Shown: positions 17,219-25,613 of the stretch, one piece after another
How positions within the stretch are numbered: the first letter of the stretch is position 1
Layout of the letters: each line of letters opens with the position of its first letter
Assembly: GCF_049898325.1 (NCBI RefSeq)
Contig: NZ_JAFCXL010000021.1
Span: forward strand, 26,919-90,918
Source of the DNA: JAFCUW01 sp049898325
Lineage (GTDB): Bacteria > Pseudomonadota > Gammaproteobacteria > Burkholderiales > Burkholderiaceae_D
Length of the DNA: 64,000 bases
Direction of reading: 5' to 3'
Position numbers and translations under genes: made by a program
Notes under the pieces: generated by a model
Databases searched by the model: none
What the model was told of the DNA's origin: nothing
What the model saw: only the letters and a program-made list of their open reading frames with translations

Positions 17219-19273
17219 TCAGGGCGCGGCGTCGGCCGGTTTGCGGAAAAAATCGAGGACGTCGGCCTGCAGGCGGGTGCGCTTGAATGGTGGCAAACTC
17301 TGCCACACCCGCTTGCCGTACGACTTCGAAATCAGGCGGGGATCGCAGATCATCAGCACGCCGCGGTCGGTTTCATCGCGGATCAGCCGGCCTGCGCCCT
17401 GCTTGAGGTTGATGATCGCTTCCGGCAGGGTGTGGTGCATGAAGCCGTTCAAGCCCTGCTTTTCCATGACGTCGATGCGCGCCGCCAGCACCGGGTCATC
17501 GGGCGGGGCGAATGGCAGCTTGTCGATGATGACGAGCGAGAGCGCTTCGCCGCGCACGTCGACGCCTTCCCAGAAACTCTGGCTGCCCACCAGCACGGCG
17601 TTGCCCGCGTTGCGGAACGAGTCGAGCAACTCGGTGCGGCCCCGTTCGCCCTGGACGAACAGGGGATACTCGAGGCCGCGGTCGGCAAAATCCTTGCGCA
17701 AGCGCTCGGCCACGTGCTTGACGGCGCGAATGGTGGTGCAAAGAAAAAAGGTGCGCCCGCCGGCCGCTTCGATCACCGGCAAGGCGCAATCGACGACGGC
17801 ATCGGTGTAGCCCATCGCGTTGGGATCGGGCAAACCGGTCGGCACATACAGGATGCCCTGCTGCTCGTAATTGAACGGGCTGGGCCAGGTCTGCGCGTGC
17901 TCGCCCGTCAAGCCCATCTGTTCCGTGAAGTGCTTGAAGTCGTTTTTGACGGCCAGCGTGGCCGATGTAAAGATCCAGCTGCGCGGGGTGCCTTCGCGCT
18001 GGTTGTTAAAAATCGGCGCGATCGACAGCGGCGTCTTGTGCAACTGCAACGAGGACTGGAAGGCCTCGATCCACAGCACGGCGTCGTCGCCCTCCGTCAT
18101 CTTGCCCTTGCCGTCGGCTTTCCAGCCCTCGAGCGACTGCGCCAGTTCCACCGCGCGCACGCGGCATTGCTCGATGGTTTCGGCGCGGGCGGCCTGGTCT
18201 TCCAGCACATCGATCATGGCGGCCAGCTGGGCCTTGACGGTGTCGAGGGCGGGGAAGAAATCGGACGAGGGCGCGATCTGCGCCAGCGACATGCGAACAA
18301 TGTCTTGCGGGAACGTCAAGCGCAGGTCGCGCGCCGCCTTCTCCACCGCCATCACCACTTTGGCCCAGTCCGGCCCGCCCCGGGCGTGGGCCAGGCCCTC
18401 GGCCAGCACATCGCGGCACAGCTCGAGCACCTGGGAGGTCGACACGGTCTGGCCGAAAAACAGGGTGGCGGTGTCGGGCAACTGGTGCGCTTCATCGAAA
18501 ATGATGGTATTGGCCGACGGCAGCAGCTCGGCCACGCCGGTGTCCTTCAGGGCGACATCGGCAAAAAACAGGTGGTGATTGACCACCACCACGTCGGCCT
18601 GCTGCGCCTCGCGGCGCGCCTTCATGACGAAACAGTCCTGGTAGTACTGGCACTCGGCGCCCATGCAGGTGTCGCGGGTGGACGTGACCAGGTTCCAGAT
18701 GCTGGCGTTTTCCGGCACCTTGGTCAACTCGGCCTTGTCGCCGGAACTGCTCATCTTGATGAAGCGCGAGATCTCCCGCAGGTGGCCGACGTCGTCGCGC
18801 GAGGTCATGCGACCGTTCTGCATGGTGCGCTCGAGGTGGTAATGGCAGACGTAGTTCGAACGCCCCTTGAGCAAGGCCACCGAGACGGGCGCGCGCAGGG
18901 CCGCGCGCACGGTCGGTATGTCGCGCAGAAACAATTGATCCTGCAAGTTCTTGGTGCCCGTGGAGACGATCGTCTTGCCGCCCCACATCAGCGCCGGCAC
19001 CAGGTAGGCAAAGGTCTTGCCCGTGCCGGTGCCGGCCTCGGCGATCAAGGTTTTCTGCTGGAAAATCGCCTCGGCGATCGCCTTGGCCATCTCGGTTTGC
19101 GAGCGGCGCGGCGTGAACGCGCCCACCGCGGGCGCAAGGGGGCCGCTGGCGCCGAACAGGCGGTCGACCTCGGCGTCATATTTGCCGGCGGGGACGAGCG
19201 CTGCCGGGGCGGCATCGGGCACGACTGGGGCGACGCCATCGGGGGCGTCGGGTACGGAAACGGTATCGGTCAA
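17219..19273 (-). CDS. ATP-dependent DNA helicase, DinG/YoaA (XPD-like) family
   Basis: A 684-residue superfamily 2 iron-sulfur helicase. It shows the Q-motif region (RRSQTEMAKAIAEAI), Walker A (EAGTGTGKTFAYL), four cysteines placed for a [4Fe-4S] cluster (NYVCHYHLE and DTCMGAECQYYQDCF), the Walker B box FDEAHQLPDTA and motif VI (QGAGRLIRDETDRG). It should unwind DNA 5' to 3' in repair or R-loop processing. Length fits YoaA/DinG proteins; no nuclease domain is fused. It lies 28 bp downstream of the ydcH gene on the same strand. Confidence 0.92.
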   Translation of the reverse strand: MTDTVSVPDAPDGVAPVVPDAAPAALVPAGKYDAEVDRLFGASGPLAPAVGAFTPRRSQTEMAKAIAEAIFQQKTLIAEAGTGTGKTFAYLVPALMWGGKTIVSTGTKNLQDQLFLRDIPTVRAALRAPVSVALLKGRSNYVCHYHLERTMQNGRMTSRDDVGHLREISRFIKMSSSGDKAELTKVPENASIWNLVTSTRDTCMGAECQYYQDCFVMKARREAQQADVVVVNHHLFFADVALKDTGVAELLPSANTIIFDEAHQLPDTATLFFGQTVSTSQVLELCRDVLAEGLAHARGGPDWAKVVMAVEKAARDLRLTFPQDIVRMSLAQIAPSSDFFPALDTVKAQLAAMIDVLEDQAARAETIEQCRVRAVELAQSLEGWKADGKGKMTEGDDAVLWIEAFQSSLQLHKTPLSIAPIFNNQREGTPRSWIFTSATLAVKNDFKHFTEQMGLTGEHAQTWPSPFNYEQQGILYVPTGLPDPNAMGYTDAVVDCALPVIEAAGGRTFFLCTTIRAVKHVAERLRKDFADRGLEYPLFVQGERGRTELLDSFRNAGNAVLVGSQSFWEGVDVRGEALSLVIIDKLPFAPPDDPVLAARIDVMEKQGLNGFMHHTLPEAIINLKQGAGRLIRDETDRGVLMICDPRLISKSYGKRVWQSLPPFKRTRLQADVLDFFRKPADAAP

Positions 19274-19301
19274 AGTGGCACTTCAGTGAAGCGAAGACGG
19301 A

Positions 19302-19502
19302 TCAGGCCGATACATCCGGCACCAATTGCATTTTCAACAGGGTGATATGGTCTTTCAGCTGCAACTTGCGCTTCTTGAGGCGGCGCAACTGTAACTGGTC
19401 GTGATGGCCGTCGAGCACCAGCAGGTCGATCACCGCATCGAGATCGCGGTGTTCCACATCGAGCTCGATGAGGCGGCGCTGGATATCCTGAACATCTGGC
19501 AT
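19302..19502 (-). CDS. YdcH family protein (DUF465)
   Basis: A 66-residue, almost fully helical and charged protein (QRRLIELDVEHRDLDAVIDL and LRRLKKRKLQLKDHI). Size, heptad spacing and the RLKKRKLQLKD stretch identify the DUF465/YdcH family of small coiled-coil proteins of unknown function. It precedes the DinG-type helicase by 28 bp, so the two may be co-transcribed. Confidence 0.85.
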   Translation of the reverse strand: MPDVQDIQRRLIELDVEHRDLDAVIDLLVLDGHHDQLQLRRLKKRKLQLKDHITLLKMQLVPDVSA

Positions 19503-19651
19503 AGTTTGCTATTCCCAACAGATTATTACAATTTTGCCGCAAGAGCGTTCACGGAACGCCTACAATCGATAACGTGAATATTTACCTCTTGCAACATTCA
19601 CGCCACCCAGTGCATAGTTTAATCTACCGTGACGATGCCGCCAACTTAACT

Positions 19652-20458
19652 ATGAATTCCTACAAAATCGAAGCCGGCACCGCGCAGCACATCGGCAACC
19701 GTCCCCAGCAAAATGACCGGGTGGCCCTGTTCACCGGCGCACGCGCGCCCGGCTACGTGATGGCGGTGCTGGCGTCGGGACTGAACGGCAGCGCGATGGC
19801 CGCCGAACAGGTGCTGCACACGGCCAAGCTGCTGTTCGATGAATTCAAGCCGGGCGACCGGGCCACCCCGGCCCGGGTCGAACAACTGCTGCGCGAAATC
19901 GTTCACGAAACCCACCAGGTGATCAAGCTGAACGGTGTCGCCACCCGCACCGAGCCGCATGCCAGTTTCGCCGGCCTCGTCATCACCCCTGCCGGCGAGG
20001 CGGTCTGGGCCCACGTGGGCGACGCCCGCCTGTACCGTTTCCACAAGGGCGACTGCCAGATGCGCAGCAGCGATGCCCCGTACATCGCGCAGTTAATGGA
20101 GAGCCACAAGCTGCCGCTCGAATCGGCCCGCAATCACCGCCATTCGAAGTTGCTGGTCAATGTGCTGGGCAACAGCCGCAAGGACCCCTTCGTCGCCGTC
20201 GGCCAGCATGCGCCGCTGGAAGCGGGCGCCACTTTTCTGCTGGCCTCGGAAGGCCTGTGGCATTTTTTCACCGATGCCGAACTGGGCGCGGCCTTGCACA
20301 AGACGACGCCACGGCAGGGTGCGGAAATGCTCATCAGCAAAGCGGGCGAGCGCGCCCAGGGCAAGGGCGGCAATTGCTCGATGGCCATCATCAAGCTGGT
20401 CAAGCCGCCCCGCGAAGCGGCCAACTACACGGTGCAGAAGATGGGCCGCGCCGTTTAA
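19652..20458 (+). CDS. PP2C-fold phosphatase-like protein, probably catalytically dead
   Basis: A 268-residue protein that follows the PP2C (PPM) pattern: GNRPQQNDRVALF at the N-terminus, then VLASGLNGSAMAAEQVL, HVGDARLYRFHKGDC and FLLASEGLWHFFTD. In active enzymes the second motif is V-x-DGMGG, the fourth is SDGLW and a final DN motif precedes the last strand. Here the DGMGG aspartate is Ser42, SDG has become SEG, and the final motif reads GGNCSMAI without Asp. Most metal-binding aspartates are therefore missing and catalysis is unlikely. ATG 19652 starts the conserved region; an upstream ATG at 19574 adds 26 unrelated residues. It is divergent from ydcH. Confidence 0.8.
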   Translation: MNSYKIEAGTAQHIGNRPQQNDRVALFTGARAPGYVMAVLASGLNGSAMAAEQVLHTAKLLFDEFKPGDRATPARVEQLLREIVHETHQVIKLNGVATRTEPHASFAGLVITPAGEAVWAHVGDARLYRFHKGDCQMRSSDAPYIAQLMESHKLPLESARNHRHSKLLVNVLGNSRKDPFVAVGQHAPLEAGATFLLASEGLWHFFTDAELGAALHKTTPRQGAEMLISKAGERAQGKGGNCSMAIIKLVKPPREAANYTVQKMGRAV

Positions 20459-20474
20459 ACGGGGCGGCGCGGCT

Positions 20475-21182
20475 TCAGCGCGCCGGCCGGGCCGCCTGCG
20501 CCGCCTTGTCGGCGGCGGCTTTGTCGGCGGCAGCCTTGTCGGCGGCCGCCTTCTCCGCCTGCGTCCGGGCGGTCTCGGCTTTTTTACGCTCGACCTCCTG
20601 CAAGCGCTGCTCGGACACGGCCTTGCGCGCCTCGAAGGCCTTGATGCTGGCGTCGCGCTGGGCCGCGCCGGCCTGCTCCTGCGCCGCGATGCGCTTCAGG
20701 CGCGCCGCGTGTTCTGCGCTGCGGTCGCCCTTCGCCGGCGGCCGTGGCGCTGCCGCCGGCGGCTCCTGGCGGGGCGGCGGTGGCGGATTGGCGCGCAGTG
20801 TCGCCTGCTCCTGCTCGAACTGCTGTTGCGACAGCAGCAGCGCCGCGTCGCGCTCGTCGGCGCGCGTCTTGCGCTCGAAGTGTTCGGCCTCGATTTCAAT
20901 GGCGCGCACATTGGCCAGCGCCGCGCGGTGCTCTTCGCGCACCTTGTCGAGGCAGTTATTCGTGAAAAACTTCGTGTAACACAGGCGCTCGCCATCGACG
21001 AAGCGCGTCTCGGCGCGGGCCCGTTCGACCTTCACCAGGGCCAGCTTGCGGCTGGCGTCCTGCTTGGTGCTGGTGGGGGCGACGGGCGCCACCACGATGC
21101 CCGGCTTGACGGACACGCAGGCCGCCACCAGGCCCATGGTGGCCAGCGCGCCAAAACATTTAGTCCACAACTTCTTGCTCAT
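20475..21182 (-). CDS. Putative lipoprotein with Ala/Lys-rich coiled coil, function unknown
   Basis: A 235-residue protein with a signal peptide ending in the lipobox VAAC (MSKKLWTKCFGALATMGL then VAACVS). The mature part has one region with three Cys/Lys-rich segments (ETRFVDGERLCYTKFFTNNC), then a long charged coiled coil and a C-terminal AADK tandem repeat. No enzymatic motif is seen. It resembles periplasmic or outer-membrane linker lipoproteins in composition only. Start MSKKLW is chosen because it gives a standard signal peptide. Confidence 0.65.
   Translation of the reverse strand: MSKKLWTKCFGALATMGLVAACVSVKPGIVVAPVAPTSTKQDASRKLALVKVERARAETRFVDGERLCYTKFFTNNCLDKVREEHRAALANVRAIEIEAEHFERKTRADERDAALLLSQQQFEQEQATLRANPPPPPRQEPPAAAPRPPAKGDRSAEHAARLKRIAAQEQAGAAQRDASIKAFEARKAVSEQRLQEVERKKAETARTQAEKAAADKAAADKAAADKAAQAARPAR
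20503..20547 (-). repeat. 15-bp tandem repeat coding for AADKA units
   Basis: Three near-identical 15-bp units (GCCTTGTCGGCGGCG type) in the 3' end of the lipoprotein gene encode repeated Ala-Ala-Asp-Lys-Ala. Likely prone to copy-number change by slippage. Confidence 0.7.
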
Positions 21183-21212
21183 ACAGGTTCCAATCAAACA
21201 GGTGTGCCGCCC

Positions 21213-22310
21213 TCACGCGATCGCGTCGGCGGCGTCGCGGCGATCCGATTCCATGTACTCGAGCGACTGCATTTCAATGATACGCGAGACGGTGCGGTGA
21301 AATTCATTTGCCAGCATGCCCTGGGTATAGAGTTCTTCCGGTACGACGGCGGCCGACATCAGCAATTTCACCCGGTTGTCGTAAAACACGTCGATCAGCC
21401 AGGTGAAGCGGCGCGCCTCCGACGACTGCCCGGCCGACATGGCCGGAATGCCCGACAACACCACCGTGTGAAAGCGGCTGGCGATTTCCAGGTAATCGTT
21501 CTGCGAGCGGGGCCCGCCGCACAGGGTGGCGAAATCGAACCAGATGACGCCGCCGGCACGCCGCAAGGCACGGATCTCGCGCTGCTCGATGAACACGCGG
21601 GGGTCCTCGTCGGCCGTCTCGGCCACTTTCGCGTAGGCCGCGCGCAGGGCCGCGTCCGAGTGCGCGTTCAGGGGCGTGTAGTAGCTGTCGACCTGTTCGA
21701 GGGCGCGCTTGCGGTAGTCGACGCCGGCATCGACATTCATCACATCGAGCTTGTCCTTCAACAGCGCGATGGTGGGCAGCATGCGGTCGCGATGCAGGCC
21801 GTCCGGGTACAGCAGGTCGGGATCGTAGTTCGACGTCATGATGAAGGAGACGCCGTTGGCGAACAGGGCCGAGAGCAGGTTGTAGAGGATCATGGCGTCG
21901 GCGATGTCGGAGACGTGAAACTCGTCGAAGCAGATCAGGCGGTATTTTTTGGCGATGCGCTTGGCCACTTCGTCGAGCGGATCAGCGACCCCCTTGAGTT
22001 CGTCGAGCTGGCGGTGGACGCCGCGCATGAATTCGTGGAAGTGCAGGCGCGTCTTGCGCACCACTGGCACCACCGAATAAAAACTGTCCATCAAAAACGA
22101 CTTGCCGCGCCCTACCCCGCCCCACAGGTAGACCCCGCGCGGCACGTCCGGGCGGTTGATCAGGCGCTTGAAGCTCGACGAGCGGCGGTCCTTGTAGGCG
22201 ACCCACTCATCATAGCTGCGCTGCAGGCGGTCGACCGCGTTCTGCTGGGCGGTGTCGGCGCTGTAGCCGCGCTGGGCCAGCGCGTGGACATAAAACTGTT
22301 GGACATTCAT
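21213..22310 (-). CDS. zapE: Cell division protein ZapE (AFG1-like ATPase)
   Basis: A 365-residue AAA ATPase. Walker A is WGGVGRGKSFLMDSFY, Walker B is ICFDEFHVSD and the sensor region is FIMTSNYDPDLLYPDGL. These match ZapE, which binds FtsZ late in division, and its mitochondrial relative AFG1/LACE1. It lies downstream of lpdA on the same strand but a terminator separates them. The ATG has only a weak ribosome-binding site. Confidence 0.93.
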   Translation of the reverse strand: MNVQQFYVHALAQRGYSADTAQQNAVDRLQRSYDEWVAYKDRRSSSFKRLINRPDVPRGVYLWGGVGRGKSFLMDSFYSVVPVVRKTRLHFHEFMRGVHRQLDELKGVADPLDEVAKRIAKKYRLICFDEFHVSDIADAMILYNLLSALFANGVSFIMTSNYDPDLLYPDGLHRDRMLPTIALLKDKLDVMNVDAGVDYRKRALEQVDSYYTPLNAHSDAALRAAYAKVAETADEDPRVFIEQREIRALRRAGGVIWFDFATLCGGPRSQNDYLEIASRFHTVVLSGIPAMSAGQSSEARRFTWLIDVFYDNRVKLLMSAAVVPEELYTQGMLANEFHRTVSRIIEMQSLEYMESDRRDAADAIA

Positions 22311-22326
22311 GGGCAGCTTATCAATG

Positions 22327-22350
22327 AAAAAGGCCGGCTTGTGGCCGGCC
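22327..22350 (-). terminator. Rho-independent terminator after lpdA
   Basis: On the minus strand GGCCGGC pairs with GCCGGCC over a 5-nt loop and is followed by five T residues, between the lpdA stop and zapE start. Confidence 0.8.
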
Positions 22351-22370
22351 CGATCGGGAATAAAAAACGA

Positions 22371-23798
<1,428 letters not shown>

Positions 23799-23883
23799 TT
23801 GGAATTCCAATTCTTTATGTTGCAGTTAAGTTGCAGCGCAGATAACACCGCGCTGCAAGAATCGCCTGGCGTGGCCAGGGATC

Positions 23884-24216
23884 TTATTCTTCGGGCACGA
23901 AGATCCACATCAGGATATACACCACCACGCCCACGCCGAAGCCGCACAGGGCGACCAGGGTGAACACCAGGCGCCAGATCCACGATTCGACGTTCGACAC
24001 CTTGGCCAGCCCGCCGCACACGCCACCGAGCCAGCGGTCGCTGCGCGAACGGCGCAGGCGACCAAATTCGCTGGCCAGGTCGGTGCCGTCGCCCGGCTTG
24101 TCGAGGTGGATGGCCGCGGCCAGTACCTTGGCCTTGGCCTGTTCGAATTCGGCGTCGCTCAGGGCGCCCGCCTGGTGCAGTTCGTGCAAGCGCTTGATTT
24201 CATCGGACACGTTCAT
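23884..24216 (-). CDS. Small SHOCT/PspC-domain membrane protein
   Basis: A 110-residue protein with two modules. The N-terminal 32 residues (SDEIKRLHELHQAGALSDAEFEQAKAKVL) are a SHOCT-type helical oligomerisation motif. The C-terminal part is a PspC domain: RSRSDRWLGGVCGGLAK followed by a hydrophobic hairpin ending VVVYILMWIFVPEE. PspC proteins take part in envelope stress signalling. No other psp gene is visible. Its location between odhB and lpdA on the same strand suggests co-transcription with the dehydrogenase genes, which is unexpected for the function. Confidence 0.85.
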   Translation of the reverse strand: MNVSDEIKRLHELHQAGALSDAEFEQAKAKVLAAAIHLDKPGDGTDLASEFGRLRRSRSDRWLGGVCGGLAKVSNVESWIWRLVFTLVALCGFGVGVVVYILMWIFVPEE

Positions 24217-24292
24217 GACGCACCTCCGTAAATAAAACCGTTCGGCACGCGCTGCACCCGCAGCGCGCTGGTGGTACGAGTGTAGCGCGCGA

Positions 24293-25552
24293 TTACAGGT
24301 CGAGCAGCAGGCGCGCCGGATCTTCCAGCGTGTCCTTCATGGTCACCAGGCCCAGCACGGCTTCGCGGCCGTCGATGATGCGGTGGTCATACGACATTGC
24401 CAGGTAGTTCATCGGACGCACGACGATGACGCCGTTTTCGACGACAGCGCGGTCCTTGGTCGCATGCACGCCCAGGATGGCCGACTGGGGCGGGTTGATG
24501 ATCGGCGTCGACAGCATCGAACCGAAAGTGCCGCCGTTGGAGATCGAGAAGGTGCCGCCGGTGAGGTCGTCGAGCGTGAGCTTGCCTTCCTTGGCCTTGG
24601 CGCCGAATTCACCGATTTTCTTTTCGATTTCGGCGATCGACATCTGGTCGGCGTTGCGCAGGATCGGCACCACCAGGCCACGTGGCGAACCGACGGCGAT
24701 GCCGATGTCGAAGTAGCCGTGGTAGACGATGTCGGTGCCATCGACCGAGGCGTTGATCATCGGGTACTTTTTCAGGGCAGCGACGGCGGCCTTGACGAAG
24801 AAGGACATGAAGCCCAGCTTGACGCCGTGTTCTTTTTCGAACTTGTCCTTGTACTTGTTGCGCAGGTCGATCACCGGCTGCATGTTCACTTCATTGAACG
24901 TGGTCAGGATGGCGTTGGTCGACTGCGACTGCACCAGGCGCTCGGCGATGCGGGCGCGCAGGCGGCTCATCGGCACGCGCTCTTCCGGACGATCGCCCAG
25001 GTTCGGCGCGGCCGGTGCGGACACCTGCTGCAACGCTGGCTTGGCTGCTGGCGCGGCCAACGGCGCGATGGCCGGCGCGGCTGGCTTGCTGCCGGCGGCG
25101 ATGGCACCGAGGACGTCGCCCTTGGTGACGCGGCCGTCCTTGCCGGTGCCCGAGACATCGCTGGTGCTCATGGCGTTATCGGCCAGGATCTTGGCGGCGG
25201 CCGGCATGGCGATGTCGCCTTTCGACTGGGGCGACGGCGTCGAAGCGGTCGGCACTGGCGCGTTGGGCGTGGACACCGATTTGACGGCGATCGGGCTGAC
25301 CTGCGCGGACGCTTCGGTATCGATGATGGCGATGACTTCGCCGGCGACGACGGTCGAACCGTCGCCCTTGATGATCTGGATGATGATGCCGGCGACGGGC
25401 GCGGGCAATTCGAGGACGACCTTGTCGGTCTCGATGTCGATCAGGTTCTCGTCGCGCGCGACAGGCTCGCCGACTTTTTTGTGCCATGTAAGCATGGTCG
25501 CTTCTGCTACCGATTCCGACAGTTGGGGAACCTTGACTTCGATTTGTGCCAT
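24293..25552 (-). CDS. odhB: Dihydrolipoyllysine-residue succinyltransferase (E2 of 2-oxoglutarate dehydrogenase)
   Basis: A 419-residue E2 core protein. One lipoyl domain carries the modified lysine in DIETDKVVLE (Lys44). An Ala/Pro linker leads to the E1/E3-binding domain (AKILADNAMSTSDVSGTGKD), a second Ala-rich linker and the catalytic domain with the HxxxDG motif (SYDHRIIDGREAV). The start MAQIEVKVPQLSES matches the family and has GGAG upstream. It is 61 bp after odhA in the same operon. Confidence 0.97.
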   Translation of the reverse strand: MAQIEVKVPQLSESVAEATMLTWHKKVGEPVARDENLIDIETDKVVLELPAPVAGIIIQIIKGDGSTVVAGEVIAIIDTEASAQVSPIAVKSVSTPNAPVPTASTPSPQSKGDIAMPAAAKILADNAMSTSDVSGTGKDGRVTKGDVLGAIAAGSKPAAPAIAPLAAPAAKPALQQVSAPAAPNLGDRPEERVPMSRLRARIAERLVQSQSTNAILTTFNEVNMQPVIDLRNKYKDKFEKEHGVKLGFMSFFVKAAVAALKKYPMINASVDGTDIVYHGYFDIGIAVGSPRGLVVPILRNADQMSIAEIEKKIGEFGAKAKEGKLTLDDLTGGTFSISNGGTFGSMLSTPIINPPQSAILGVHATKDRAVVENGVIVVRPMNYLAMSYDHRIIDGREAVLGLVTMKDTLEDPARLLLDL

Positions 25553-25579
25553 GTAAAACTCCGTAAGCTGTTTTATGTA

Positions 25580-25608
25580 AGCGGCGCGCACCGAAGGCGC
25601 GCGCCGCT
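25580..25608 (-). promoter_or_regulatory. Intercistronic hairpin between odhA and odhB
   Basis: AGCGGCGCGC and GCGCGCCGCT form a perfect 10-bp stem with a 9-nt loop. There is no T-tract, so it is more likely an mRNA-stabilising or partial-attenuation element than a full terminator. Confidence 0.6.
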
Positions 25609-25613
25609 GATTA

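Noticed and set aside
20503..20547. Short repeat cluster as a possible CRISPR array
   Set aside because: The 15-bp units are contiguous, in frame and encode an AADKA repeat inside a lipoprotein gene; there are no spacers.
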